This document shows positions 1 through 12,110 of a stretch of 64,000 nt of DNA, piece after piece. This DNA comes from Antilocapra americana (taxonomy: Eukaryota > Chordata > Mammalia > Artiodactyla > Antilocapridae), in the NCBI GenBank assembly GCA_007570785.1, contig ML664161.1:11409960-11473959 (forward strand), read 5' to 3'. The notes beneath the pieces were generated by a model. It was not told where the DNA came from and ran no database searches. It saw nothing but the letters and a program-made list of their open reading frames with translations. A program made the position numbers and the translations under genes. How positions within the stretch are numbered: the stretch's first letter is position 1; every line of letters begins with the position of its first letter.

Positions 1-60
<60 letters not shown>

Positions 61-67
61 AAGAAAA
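1..67 (+). repeat. poly(A) tract at window edge
   Basis: An almost pure run of A with only two or three G interruptions. It is most likely the A-tail of a plus-strand retroelement whose body lies to the left of the window. No body is visible, so the family cannot be named. A simple A-rich repeat is the alternative. Confidence 0.7.
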
Positions 68-632
68 GTGTTTGGATAGAAATACTCAAACCCAGAGCAG
101 TTAAGCAAAGCACCTTTGTTCTGCTGAAGAAGAGCTAAATATTTTGGGTGGGTGATAGCACTGCAACCAAATACAGGGAATTCACGGCTGAGGCAGCCAG
201 TTAGCAAGGCTGGAGCATCAATGAGGACAGGTAATGTTGCAGAGTAGTCTGATCAAGATGATGCTTAGCCAGAGAGAATTTAGACATTACTTCAGAGCAT
301 TCTGGAAGTGGTATCTATGGCATGTGAAATGCTCATCTTTTCCTCTGCCTTTTCTATAAAATAGTTAGTTTACCATTGATTTTTGCTGCTACCACATATT
401 TTTTTGGAAACAAAAAAGATGCTATATTTTCCTTCAAGGTTGGCCTGGAGGGTAAGCAGAAATTACATATCTGGGGATAGCCAGACCTCTAGTAAACAGT
501 GAAAACCTCAGAACTGGCAGATATACCTGGGACTTGCTGGTATTCAAGGAATAGGTAAATAAACGAATGGATGATGAATTCTTAGCAAAATTCAGGAGGA
601 GCCAGTAGAGTAATTGATGTTACCTCTGTTTT
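68..632. other. unassigned interval
   Basis: No repeat family or coding signal recognised. Moderately AT-rich unique-looking DNA up to the left target-site duplication of the next L1. Confidence 0.5.
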
Positions 633-652
633 CAGAAATTATAATATCTTTA
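633..652. repeat. target-site duplication, left copy (L1 653-1519)
   Basis: Reads cagaaattataatatcttta and is identical over 20 bases to 1520-1539. In L1 sense the cut site reads TTT/TAAAG, close to the L1 endonuclease consensus. Confidence 0.93.
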
Positions 653-1519
653 TTTTTTTTTAAGAGTTTGACTATTGTATTATTTTTTGTTTGTTTGTTT
701 TTTAAATTTTCTTTACTTTATTGTGTTGGTTTTGCCATACATTGACATGAATCTGCCATGAGTATACATATGCTCCCCCTCCAGAACCCCCCTCCCCCCT
801 CCCTCCTGATTCCCTCCCCCTGGGTCATCTCGGTGCACCAGCCCCGAGCATCAACTGTGGGCTGGCGATTGATTTCACAACAAAGGAAACTATAAGCAAG
901 GTGAAAAGGCAGCCTTTAGAATGGGAGAAAATAATAGCCAATGAAGCAACGGACAAACAATTACTCTCAAAAATATACAGGCAACTCCTGCAGCTCCATT
1001 TGAGAAGAATAAATGACCCAATCAAAAAGTGGGCCAAAGAACTTAACAGACATTTCTCCAAAGAAGACATACAAATGGCTTACAAACACATGAAAAGATG
1101 CTCAGCATCACTCGTTATCAGAGAAATGCAAATCAAAACCACAATGAGGTACCACTTTACACCAGTCAGAATGGCTGCCATCCAAAAGTCTACAAGCAAT
1201 AAATGCTGGAGAGGATGTGGAGAAAAGGGTACCCTCTTACACTGTTGGTGGGAATGCAAACTAGTACAGCCTCTATGGAAAACAGTGTGGAGGTTCCTTA
1301 AAAAACTGCAAATAGTCCTGCCATATGACCCAGCAATCCCACTGTTTGGCATATACACCGAGGAAACCAGAATTGAAAGAGCCACGTGTACCCCAATGTT
1401 CATCGCTGCATTGTTTACAATAGCCAGGACATGGAAGCAACCTAGATGCCCATCAACTGACGAATGGATAAGAAAGCTGTGGTACATATACACAATGGAA
1501 TATTACTCAGCATTAAAAA
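653..1519 (-). mobile_element. 5'-truncated, twin-primed ruminant L1 insertion
   Basis: The element sits between perfect 20-bp direct repeats (633-652 and 1520-1539). The low-coordinate end is a minus-strand L1 3' UTR (about 703-879, with the reversed G-rich 3' UTR seen as C-rich runs at 775-820). From about 876 the sequence switches to plus orientation and encodes the C-terminal part of L1 ORF2, including the stretch [19 protein letters not shown], up to the codons for EYYSAL near 1500. A four-base overlap, CACA at 876-879, is shared by both halves at the inversion point. The part of L1 between the ORF2 end and the 3' UTR is missing. Sense-strand 3' part plus inverted 5' part with a deletion at the join is the signature of twin priming. 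Two A-rich tracts separated by about 20 unique bases lie at the 3' end. It is non-functional. Confidence 0.9.
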
Positions 1520-1539
1520 CAGAAATTATAATATCTTTA
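1520..1539. repeat. target-site duplication, right copy (L1 653-1519)
   Basis: Perfect 20-base match to 633-652. Confidence 0.93.
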
Positions 1540-2271
1540 AAATTAGCAAGGGAGGGGAAAAGTACATACTAGCCTGAAAAGTTACTACCATTGTTCCTTG
1601 CAGCTTTAGGAAGCTGGGTCTACTAGTTGGCACCCTCACATACCTCTGGACCATCAGCAGCTCACAGTAGGTACCAGCAAGGGTCCTTGTCCTGGTTCCT
1701 TTCAGTCCACAAAAAGGAGACAATCATAGTGACCCAGTTTGACATTTTAGAATCTTTTCTCATCCTCTTGATGAAACACATATCTCCCTAGGGTACAATA
1801 TATTTTATGTTTTTCAAGGAGGCAGCATGATTTAGTGAAAGACAATGGAGGAAATGTTTAGTTCCTTGTACCAATACCTTCTCACCTTCATTAAGTACTG
1901 ATGGAATAATAACATATAAAACTAGTAAAGAGCTAGGGATGTCGTAGATGCTCAATGATCTTTCTGTCTCCTACCTCATCTATTGGCCATGCCATTGGCA
2001 TAAGAAGTCGTCAGATACATCAGTGGTCAAGGTTGAGAGAGTGGGTGAAGCACATTCACAGGAGCACTTAAGGGTAGCATCCTGGACACAGAACAAGTGC
2101 TGAAGAAGGGCGGGCTCAGGCTCAGAAGGCAGACATTGCCCCTTGCCCAGTGTTGCCTTATGCTTGCTTTTGGGGTGGCCTTTTGCCATGTTGTCATCAG
2201 CTGCTTAGCAGCAATGGGGAACTGTCCAGGAATACCAGCTTCATGCTCGTCCAGTCCCTGCTTAACCTATG
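1540..2271. other. unassigned interval with possible MIR remnant
   Basis: Mostly unrecognised. About 1823-1960 resembles a decayed MIR: gcagcatgatttagtgaaag near the start and a gatgctcaatgat-like end. The divergence is too high to be sure by eye. Confidence 0.35.
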
Positions 2272-2276
2272 GAGAT

Positions 2277-2642
2277 TACTATAGACTGAATGTGTGTCCT
2301 TTAAAATTCGTATGTTGAAATCCTAACCCCCAAGTTAATGGTGTTAAGAGGTGCGAACTTTGTGGGACCCTCATGACTAGGTCATGAAGGTAGAGCCCTG
2401 ATGATTGAGATTAATACCCTTATAAAACAGATGCCAGAGACCTAGCTCATCCCTTCAACCATGTAAAGATACAAAGAGAAAGTGTGGTATATGAACCAGC
2501 AAGCTGGCTCCTTACCAAGCACTGAATCTGCTAGTGCCTTGATCTTGGAATTCCTAAGCTCCAGAACTGTGAAAAATTCCTGTTGTTTATCAGCACCCCC
2601 ATCTGCAGTATTTTGTTACAGCAGCCTGAATGGACTAAGACA
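2277..2642 (+). mobile_element. solo MaLR LTR (MSTA/MLT1-like)
   Basis: A 366-bp long terminal repeat of the mammalian MaLR (ERVL-related) group. It follows the family layout: a start resembling tgctatggactgaatg, then ttgaaatcctaaccccc, a ccttgatcttggaattcc block, ccagaactgtgaaaaattcc, and an end resembling ggactaagaca. It is flanked by 5-bp direct repeats, gagat (2272-2276 and 2643-2647), the TSD size expected for this group. No internal region or second LTR is present, so it is a solo LTR left by recombination. It is non-coding. Confidence 0.88.
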
Positions 2643-2647
2643 GAGAT

Positions 2648-3721
2648 CGTTTCTTATTGTTGGATGGCTTAATGGTCTTGTATTGTGATGAATATTTGGT
2701 TTGTCTAGGATGGGTTTAACAACTTATTTTCATTTGCATCATGAAAAGGCATACTTTTTCATACTGCTGCATCAATTCGTTTACTAAGAATGGAACTCAA
2801 ATAACATTTTACAATGAAATTAATTGCTGTTCCCTACTGGGCATTATCCAGACAGTGTTCTTTATCTATAAAAATGCCTATGTCTATATTTTATAACAGA
2901 TTTTAGAAAAATATGTGTATGCAAATAAGGGTGCCAGCAAACATTCTATCTAGTTATAACAGAAGTGCTCTCATCCACACATTTTTTTCTTCTGATGATA
3001 GAAAACATAAGACTTGTTTCTCAAGAAATTTAGAATTAGCTAGAAATCTGTTTTGCATTTTTGCTACAGAAATTATTTGTGTATTTGGCAACTGAGATTA
3101 GTCTACTATTTGCATTATTTTGTAATGCCTGCACTCAATGCTGTGTTGTCAATTTGCATTCAGTCAGTTTATCTGGAATAATTCAGATGTTTTAAATGTA
3201 CTTGTTTTTAGAGAGGAAAAATAGAGCATGTGTCCATTTTACAATTTACATGAAAGATCCAGATGCAAATTGATTGCCTATTCAAATTTTATCATGATTT
3301 TTAGGAGAAGAAATTCTCATTTCCCATCCAGGTTGATATGAACATGGTGTGTTGCCTTATTAATTGGTAAATATATCGTTACAAAGATGCTCATGTATTA
3401 TGAAAGTTTGTTGTTAGGTCTTGAAAAAGAGGAATATACAAAAGTTAGGAGCAGGAATTGTCTGTGTTTCACATTTCATGGCTCAAAACTAATTAAAAAT
3501 TAGTTTTCAAGTAAATTTTTAATCATCTATAAGTACATCTGTTGGTAGAAGTTTAGAATTAGCGCCAGACTAAATCTAGTGCTGTATCACCTATGCTGTG
3601 AAACACAGTAATCATAACCTGTATTTCATTAATGTTTCGGGTTTTCAAAACATTTCAAGTGCATCTTGTTTAAACTTCCCATTCCCTGTAGATAGGGCTG
3701 GCAAAATTTTTTTAACATTTT
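2648..3721. other. unassigned AT-rich interval
   Basis: No repeat family, RNA gene or credible coding exon recognised. Short ORFs here lack protein-like composition. Confidence 0.5.
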
Positions 3722-4380
3722 CAGTTCAGTTCAGTCACTCAGTCATGTCTGACTCTTTGCGACCCCATGGACTGCAGCATGCCAGGCTTCCCTGTCCATC
3801 AGCAGCTCCCTAAGCTTATTCAGACTCATGTCCATCGAGTTGGTGATGCCAACCAGCCATCTCATCCTCTGTCGTCCCCTTCTTCTGCCTTCAGTCTTTC
3901 CCAGCATCAAGGTCTTTTCAAATGAGTCAGTTCTTTGCATCAGGTGGCCAAAGTATTGGAGTTTCAGTTTCAGCATCAGTCCTTCCAATGAACACTCAGG
4001 ACTGATCTCCTTTAGGATGGACTGGTTGGATCTCCTTGCAGTCCAGGGGACTCTCAAGAGTCTTCTCCAACACCACAGTTCAAAAGCATTAATTTTTCAG
4101 CACTCAGCTTTCTTAATAGTCCAACCCTCACATCCATACATGACTACTGGAAAAACCATAGTTTTGACTAGATGGATCTTTGTTGGCAAAGTAATGTCTC
4201 TTCTTTTTAATATGCTCTCTAGCTTGGTCATAGCTTTTCTTCCAAGCAGCTAGTGTCTTTTAATTTCATGGCTTCAGTCACCATCTGCAGTGATTTTGGA
4301 GCCCAAGAAAATAAAGTCTGTTACTGTTTTCATTGTTTCCCCATGTATTTGCCATGAAGTGATAGGACTGTATGTCATGT
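3722..4380 (-). mobile_element. BovB (RTE) LINE 3' fragment
   Basis: Starts at the reversed BovB 3' terminus (repeated cagttcagttcag, then cactcagtcatgtctgactc). It runs through the C-terminal part of the reverse-transcriptase ORF; the minus-strand reading includes [27 protein letters not shown] and [15 protein letters not shown]. The 5' part is missing beyond about 4380, at the ITSWQIDGE-coding stretch. Frameshifts make it non-functional. Confidence 0.92.
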
Positions 4381-5347
4381 GGGAGAGAATTTAATTACTC
4401 ATTTGTTTATAATGTCACCAAGAGCAGGCCACAGAACTTTGTCAGGTAGGCAGCTGCATGTAGACAGGTACTGGACAGCCTCTGCCGGGATCTTGCCATT
4501 CTTGTTGCTGCTTTCTAGGTATGTAGGTTTATAATGCAGCCATTTGTCATGGATTTTTAGTTAGACTTAGAGCTGACAATATTATGAACATAGGCATTCA
4601 TTCCTCTTGGAGAAGAAATTTCTCCCTGTCATTGCTAGCTAAATATATACACTCATTTTGAATTATGGTTCTGTTGTCTTAGTTTTTCTTTTAAAATTTA
4701 TTTCCAGTTTTTGCTCATTGTATGATTGTCCAAATCTAGTAAACAGGGGCAAAGGAAGAAATAATTTCTTTTTTGGACAAAACCAGTGTGTGATCTAATT
4801 CCTAATGATTCCCGTAGAGCTGATATAGTACCGAAGGGTTCTTCATTGGCCCTTTAAATATAACTTTCCCTTTCCAATCTCTGATACTAAAGCCTTCCCA
4901 CAGCAGTGCACATGGCAGGCTGTCACCTAGTCTTATAGTTCATGTTGTCTTAAATCTCTTCTACTTCTAGAGAAAAATAATTGTTCCAAGTGAATTCTGT
5001 TGCACCAGAATCCGTTTACAAATGGTTAGCAATATCTACCTTATAATGATAATTGAATTTGATTATTCTGAGTTGAAAATTTTCATGGAGCCCCTGTTAT
5101 TAATTATTTTATTAAAGCAATTTTATATTTTTTACATGATAAGAGTTGAAAAAACGACCATGCCTGCAAATTGTAAGAGTAGCTAGAAGCTGCCAAGTTC
5201 CTATTATAAAAGAAAGTGCTAAACATGGAATAAAAGATTTTTTTAATGTCTCATAGTAGAAAATTACAAAACTCACTACATGACATATAAAATGCATTTT
5301 GACAATATTTTAGAAACAAATTTTCTAAGCAAATGCTTTGAATCATG
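4381..5347. other. unassigned AT-rich interval
   Basis: Nothing recognised on either strand. Confidence 0.5.
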
Positions 5348-5575
5348 TGTGCTGCTGCTGTGCTCAGCTGCTCAGTTGAGTCCGACTCTGCAAAACCATG
5401 GGCTGTAGCCCACGAGGCTCTGCTGCCATGGAGTTTTCCAGGCAAGAATACTGGAGTGGATTGCTATTTCCTATTCTAGGGGTTCTTCTCAATTCAGGAA
5501 TTGAACCCATGTCTCTTGCATGTCCTGAATTGCCAAGCAGATTCTTTACCACTGCGCCACTTAAGAAGCCCCTGA
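5348..5575 (-). mobile_element. Bov-tA SINE
   Basis: Reverse-oriented Bov-tA. The BovB-derived 3' part comes first (gctgctgctg tail, then gactctgcaaaaccatggg, and ggcaagaatactggagtgg). The tRNA-derived head follows at 5530-5572, complement of gcttcttaag(t)ggcgcagtgg. Divergent TSD-like sequence (tgaatcatgtgt / tgaattgtgtgt) flanks it. Confidence 0.87.
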
Positions 5576-6593
5576 ATTGTGTGTAAATGCTCATATGTGT
5601 TATGATTTATCTAATAGAATATAAAGGATGCTGTTATATTTGGATTCTCTTTGCAGATAACTACCATGTTTCATATTTTAAAAGCTTTCACATCTCTATA
5701 GCTATATGTTCAATGCCTTTCAAATCTGCAATCATGAATACTATATATTTTTAAGCCCTATTGAGTTTTTCCACTTTTTTCATGAAAGAAAATGATGCAT
5801 CTATAGGAAATAATCTTTCTATATACTTATCTTCTAATTTATTTGAGATCTCCTCCTTTTTACAAACTGAAAATTTTAAATGACTTCAAAGTCACTTATT
5901 ACATGAAAAGCATTTTTCATTTAAAAATCTGACATTTAACATGGAGTGTTAGAAATAAATCTTTGGTAATGGTACTGAGAAAGAGAAACTACTCGGACAT
6001 ATTTTTGAATGAAAATAGTTTTTAATTCACTATATTTTGGAAACACATCCTTATGCTCTTTTTTTGTTGTTGTTGGAAATAATAAATGAAGGAGACTTTG
6101 GTATATTGGTACATAGTTGAAACAGTTCTGAAATTCACCATTGCAGTCATTTGAAATTTAATGCCCTATTAAAAAAAAGATTAGGAGTTAAATCAATTCT
6201 CCTCCTTTTTATTTTTTATTATTTTCCCAGTATTTAAATGCTGAGGGAGATGACTGTTATGTAATTGTAGTAACATTGCCAGGATAGAGGGTTATTTTTC
6301 TTTCATTCAAATCTTGAGATGATTATTCAGGCTTCTGTAATTTCATGGCTAGATGGTTGCCACTTTTCTTTGTTGGTTAGATGATCTGGCAAAGTACATC
6401 TTGAGTTTTTGGTATTTAGAAAAATAAGATATTTGACTCTTGCTTCTGTGTTTTATAAATACCTGGAAAGCACAATCTGAAGATATTTTGAGATTTTTGT
6501 ATGACTTTAGATAGCATGTCACAATCAATAATTTATTTGTGCTCTATTATTCGGGTTATAAGGCATGATATGGCTTTGATGTAGTTTGTCTTC
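5576..6593. other. unassigned AT-rich interval
   Basis: No family recognised. Includes short T- and A-runs only. Confidence 0.5.
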
Positions 6594-6603
6594 CTGAACT
6601 TTT

Positions 6604-6893
6604 TAAAAAATAATTTTATTTATTTATTTAGGCTGTGCTGGGTTTGTACTGCTTCACTGACTTCTCTCTAGTTGTGACAAGTGGAGGCTACTCTAGTTGT
6701 GGAAATGGGTTTCTTATTACATTTGCTTATCTTGCTACAGAGTGTGGGCTCTAGGGTGTGTGGGCTCAGTAGTTGTGGCTCGTGAGCTTAGTTGCTCCCC
6801 AGCACGTGGAATCTTCCTGGATCAGGGATCAAACCAGTGTCTCCTGTGTTGGCAGGCAGATTTTTTACCACTGAACCACCAGGGAAGAGCATT
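6604..6893 (-). mobile_element. CHR-2-type SINE (cetartiodactyl tRNA-derived)
   Basis: Reverse-oriented. It begins with the complement of an A-rich tail (ttttatttatttattta) and passes through repeated ctctagttgtgg and cagtagttgtggctcg motifs. It ends in ttaccactgaaccaccagg, the complement of the tRNA-like head. Flanked by 10-bp direct repeats ctgaactttt (6594-6603 and 6894-6903). CHR-type SINEs are shared by whales, hippos and ruminants. Confidence 0.9.
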
Positions 6894-6903
6894 CTGAACT
6901 TTT

Positions 6904-7317
6904 GAGCCAAATTTCTAAAGCTTAGCAGTAAAAGTACATTTGAAATAAACATGACTTACATGTGCAAATCAGGTAATTACTTACAGAGCTACCTACCAAT
7001 TAGTCACTTATTGATGCAATTAGCTGGATGTACAGCTAATTAGGGGTAAAGAAAATATATGTCAGTTCAAAAAGAGGACAGCCTAAAGTCTCGCTTAGTG
7101 GTTAGTTTCACTTAAGATAAAGAATCCTTGTTCTCAGGCAAATATAGGTGTTTCAGTACTGTAGTAAAATATGATAAATTTTTCTGGTTTCACACGGGTG
7201 GCATTCCTGCTTCATATCTTAGAAGGAATTGTTAATGCTTTGGGGAAATGTGGGTCATTTTTATGCTGACTCATTTTTTCCCGTTTTATTTTGTTTATCT
7301 TTGTTTATTCCTTCAGG
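6904..7317. other. unassigned interval
   Basis: AT-rich DNA, nothing recognised. Confidence 0.5.
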
Positions 7318-8090
7318 TATCTTGAGGTATAATTACCTATAAAATTTTTGTATATTTAAATTGTACTTTATGATGATTTGATGTATATTGTGAAAGGATT
7401 CTCCCTCCCTTTCTCTAGTTAATGAATACATCTATCGTTAGATAAATTGTGTGTATGTATGACAACATTTAAGTTCTACCCTTGTGACCAAATTTCAGTT
7501 ATATGATACAGAGTTATTAATTATAGTTTTACATTAGATTTTTAGAATTTTTTTACATTATAGCTGAAAGTTTGTAACTTTGTACCAACCTCACCCTGTT
7601 TTTCCTCCTCCCCAGCTCCTGGAAACCATTTTTATACTCCGTTTCTATGACTATTTTGTTTTGTTTTAGATTCCACATATGAGTGATACCATGAAGTATT
7701 TATCTTTCTCTGTCTGACTTATTTTTCACTTAGCATAATAGCTTCAAAGTCCATCCATGTTGTCACAAATGGCAGGATTCTTTTTTTTTCCCCCAGTGGC
7801 AGAGTAGTACACCATTGTATATATATCACATATTCTTTATCCATTCACTTATACAAGGACACTCAGGTTGTGTTCATATCTTGGCTATTATAAATAATGC
7901 TTCAATAAATATAGGAGTTCAGATAACTCCTCAATGTCCTGTTTTCATTTCCATCAGATATATACCCAGAAATGGTATTATTGGATCAAACATTAGCTCT
8001 ATTTTTAATTTTTTGAAGAACTTCCATACTGTTTTCCACAATGACTGTACTAATTTACATTCCTGTCAACAGTGCATATGGATTAAAACA
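7318..8090 (-). mobile_element. old L1 3' end (L1M/L1MA-like)
   Basis: Reversed L1 3' UTR (cttgaggtataattacc, then gatgatttgatgtatattg), followed by the end of ORF2. The characteristic reversed ORF2 stretches are visible: ccatccatgttgtcacaaatgg near 7752, tatcttggctattataaat near 7878 and tatacccagaaatggtatt near 7962. Highly diverged, with frameshifts and a lost 5' part. Confidence 0.87.
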
Positions 8091-9352
8091 TTGGAATGAT
8101 CTCATTATATTATATATTAATATAATATTATATAAATATATATGTAAATATTATATTTTCTACATTGATTTGACTGTATCTTGAAAATATTCTATGAATT
8201 TAAATTTCCGATTCTGTTCAGAGGAATATATGAATATAATAATTAATATAAAGAAATTTTAGTATTTTATGCACTGAAGCAGATGATTAAAAGAGAAAGA
8301 TATTGAAGTAACATTCATCACAAAGTCATTCTTTGACTGTAGCAGAGAAAGTTCAGTGAGTTTGCAATATATCTATTGTTAATGGGGTAGAAAATAAAGA
8401 ATATGTATGAAAATGGTCAAGTTGTTGAAAATTATAAGGTGAAAATAATTTGAAATTGGATTTTTTAAGGTCTGTATATCTGTCGTTTTTCCCCTGCTGG
8501 TTGGAAACTCAAAAATTAAAAGCCAAAGCCATTTTAAATCCAAAACATTGTTTAGAGAAGGTTGGAAATAAAATTAACGGATCTACTTCCCCCTCTGATA
8601 TAAGTTAGGAAACTAAAGCATAGAAAGATAAAGTAGAATAATAGAGTGTTAGAAGAGACCGTGGAAATATCTAATCCAACCTGCTTTTTGTGATTCAAAG
8701 AGGCTGAAAATTTTCCTGGGTGCAAAGATTTAATTACTACCAGAATCTGTTCTGTCCACTAGCCACCTTCTTTCCACTATCTACTGTTTTCATTAAATTA
8801 AGGTTACACATCATTATTCACTCACCTTCTGGACCCTAAGTAGAACTGCAAATGGTGATTTTTGTGGTCATATATGCCATAGTTCATTTTTGCTTCAATC
8901 CAGTTTTAATCTAGGCAAATTTTATGTACCGTATATGCAACTTCCTTTCCTGAGACTTAGAAATTGAAAACAAACAAAACACATATCTCACTGCCATTAG
9001 AATGTCAAGGTTGACAGGTCTTAAGAATTAATTTATAGAAATTTTGATCATTAATAAAAATAGTCACCAGTAACTTTGGCAATAGTGCGAGTGGGAGTGG
9101 AGAGGAGGGGAGAAATAAGATGAATAATTAAACAGATAGAAGTAGAAGTGGTAGTCTTCTTGTGGTATGAGTCTTATTTGGATTTTGAAAGATGATCTGA
9201 AGCCAATAGGGCCAAAATTTGGTATGGAGGACTTGAAAATTATATATGTACAGATTGCTTCCTACTTGTCTTTATCTCTTTTCTGTTTCTGTGATAGCAT
9301 GAAAATAATACAAAGGCACATTGAGTGGCCAGAAAAATTAAAGCCAACCAAG
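8091..9352. other. unassigned interval with AT palindrome and ancient-repeat traces
   Basis: 8098-8160 is nearly pure A/T and locally palindromic. About 8600-8700 (ggaaactaaagcatagaaag, then atctaatccaacctgc) looks like a very old interspersed repeat, but I cannot assign its family. The rest is unrecognised. Confidence 0.4.
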
Positions 9353-9390
9353 ACACACACACACACACACGCACACTAAGACACACACTC
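9353..9390 (+). repeat. (AC)n microsatellite, interrupted
   Basis: About 11 AC units, then a gcacactaag interruption and a short second AC run. Confidence 0.9.
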
Positions 9391-11998
9391 ACAGCTTCCC
9401 TATGGACAAATTAGTGTTGGAATTTTTGTGAAATATTTGAGCTTACCTTGTCATCTAAAGAACAAGTTTCATTTCCAGCATGGAGAGAAAATGTTGAGGT
9501 TTATCTTTTGAGAAAATAAAGAGAAAGAGAGGGAGGGAAGAAGGGGAGGGACGAAGGCAGGAAATTTTTCTTCTTATTACACTCCTCCTCCCCAACTGCT
9601 CTCACTTCCCTGCACTTGGCCTTATGTTAAAATGTGGGCAGCCTTCACCTTTGAAGTTTTCAGAAAATTTTCATTTTTACTGTGGGAGATGAGAGGGTCA
9701 GAGATAGAAGTGAATGCCAGGAATATTTGTGCCTTTTTTAGGTTAATTGACAAAGATTTGTTAAGATTTTTAAGTGTGAATCCTTATTTATTTCTGAATG
9801 CAGGATTTAGGGCAGCTTTGCAGATGACATAGATTTTAATATAATTCAGTAAAATGTCATTTGTTGGTCCAAATGATAGCATGAGAAATTGCTCATGTTA
9901 TTTTCTATCACTTGAGTTTTCACACCATACTATACCTGCCTGCCAAAATGAGTACGATAACCTCACCTAGCAGCATGTCAGTGAAAGAAGTAATCAGCAG
10001 AGAAAGAGAGCCCCCTGTGCTACTGTGCACCAAATTCCATGAGTCAATTATAGTTGCCAGTTTGAATGATACTCACACCTGAGACCGTTGGAGCAAGCAA
10101 CCTCACTTCCCCTTTGCGTCTGTTGCAGTATCATTTGAGATAAATACCCCTCCACAGTTTAAAAGGTTTGGGCATTTTGTCCACAAATTATTACACTATC
10201 AGTGTTATTTCAGAGGCAGCTTGAAAGGCAGGAGACATCTGCTTTGCCTTCAGAATGCCTCTTTCTACACCCTCTTCTTTCTTGTCCTAGTTGGCTGTCA
10301 TTATTGCAAAGTTTGTGTTCAGTTTTGATGTCATATTACCTTCTTGGGTCAATTTTGCTTTCCAGAAATTGGTCTCTAATTTTACCTTAGCTATGGATTT
10401 TGGCCCATGAGGCTCGAGGTGGCCATTTTGAAGCCATCATTTTAATATGTACTCACAGTCCGTGGTATTCTTGATCTTCACATAATCTCTCACTGAGATT
10501 CTTGAAGGCCATTGCTTTCTTCAGTTTGTCTCTCAGACTCTTCTGAGATGAGAGTTAGGAATGAAATAACAGTAAGTGGTATGTGACCGTGTCTGGTGTG
10601 CACATTATATGTCAAGAAGCCAAAGTTTAAATTTGTTTCTTATCTTTAAATTTCCATTTGTTTTTAAATACTAAATTAAAAAAAAAATTTTTTCCTGCTT
10701 GGTGGGTTTTGCAGCTTGGTGAAAAAGACACTAATGAACATCTCAGTGGTTACAACTTACAGAAGTTAGAATTCATTGCAATTCAACAGAAAGAAGTGAT
10801 TTAATAACAAATGATATCAGAGGATGTCAGATTTTCCCCGTGGTGAGATACATGGTCAAGTTGTTGTCAGGCTAATTTTTCTATCTACTGTGAAATCTTT
10901 TTAGTTACCATCATCATCTCCTTTCTCCATCAAACATATCTCTTGAAACTTCAGCATAATTACCATAAATTGCACATACTGCCCATTGCAGGCCATCTCA
11001 CCAAGATCTAACACCCAAGTTTGGAGTAGGCTTTCTCATTGCCCATCAAGCACCACCATACTACCTTGCCCCCAAGTTTTATGGTGGGCTCTTGCTCGGT
11101 TGCTGTCCACTGCTGTTGTGACACTTAGTGGGGGCCATGCACTTGTTTACACATGCCAGAATGACTGAGCCTGGCTGCCTTGGTCAGGTATTACCCTGCC
11201 AAGTGATAGTTCCTGACATTTCACCATGGTTATATCACTGTCCAGTGGTTGACTTTCTCTTTGTACCTTTCTATTTTCACAATCCTCCAAAAATAGATTG
11301 TTGGGAATAGTTAAGCTCAGTTGGAATAATTCCCTTATTTTCTTTTATATTTTTGTTTTCCTATGAAGTTCCTGACATAGACCTGAGTGAATGAACAAGG
11401 AATGCTCTGACAGGGAAGTGCAGAGGTTTTGGCTATGATCAAACTGAAAAGTTTGTGGTTGCCATCTGGGCCAGAAAATAAAGTATCTGCCAGTAGAAGT
11501 GTAGATATATAAAGAGACCAGTTAGAAACAATCATTTTTAATTTCAGGCTGGGATATTATAATACAGATTATGTAACAGTTTTGAGAGAAGCAAGTGACC
11601 TCAACAAAGTTGGTGGAAGTGAAGAAAAGTTCCAGAGAACACAGAAAACTTTTCTGGCAAGTTTCTATTTCTTTACTTTGGTTTTAGCAATTTCATTTTG
11701 CTTTCTTTGAGTCAGAGGATAATAAATTGGTTTGGCGAGGCAGTGTTTTGTTCTGGCAGTGCTTTTAGTGAGGAAATCATGACTTCCACTGTAAGTAAGC
11801 ACACTTAGATAATATAATAGGTATATAATAATGATGTTAGCTGGAAGGTACTATGACAATGGTTAAGAAAAGCTTTTGAGAGATAGAACTATATTGATCT
11901 TTTGATGACCTTGGACATGTAACATTAACTCTGAGCATTTAACTCATACATTTAACTCATGTATAATGTAGAGATTATTTCACCTAATATAGAGACGT
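9391..11998. other. unassigned interval
   Basis: 2.6 kb without a recognised repeat, apart from a purine-rich run at about 9521-9565 (gagagggagggaag-like). Decayed MIR-like text occurs near 11900-11940 (gaccttggacatgtaacatt). No coding exon supported. Confidence 0.45.
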
Positions 11999-12110
11999 TG
12001 TGAGTTTGGGTAAACTTTGGGAGTTGGTGATGGACAGAGAGGCCTGGTGTGCTGCAGTTCACGGAGTCACAGAGAGTCAGACATGACTGAGTGATTGAAC
12101 TGAACTGAAG
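11999..12110 (+). mobile_element. very short BovB 3' end
   Basis: Only the last ~110 bases of BovB: gggagttggtgatggacag, gtgtgctgcagttcacgg, gtcagacatgactgag, then the terminal gaactgaactgaa. Imperfect direct repeats flank it (gagacgttgt / gaggtgttgt), consistent with insertion of a strongly 5'-truncated copy. Confidence 0.87.

Noticed and set aside
2277..2642. Possible retroviral coding remnants beside the LTRs
   Set aside because: No internal gag, pol or env text adjoins any of the LTRs (2277-2642, 14644-15166, 44466-44755); they are solo or partial LTRs.
5348..5575. tRNA gene hidden in the Bov-tA heads
   Set aside because: The heads are tRNA-derived, but the copies lack a full cloverleaf and sit inside SINEs.
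8098..8160. AT-rich palindromic stretch as a replication origin or matrix attachment site
   Set aside because: Low-complexity A/T sequence alone does not support such a call.
10202..11310. Several 60-codon plus-strand ORFs that could be exons of a host gene
   Set aside because: No splice-site framework, no recognisable domain and no conservation evidence; they are as short as chance ORFs in this window.
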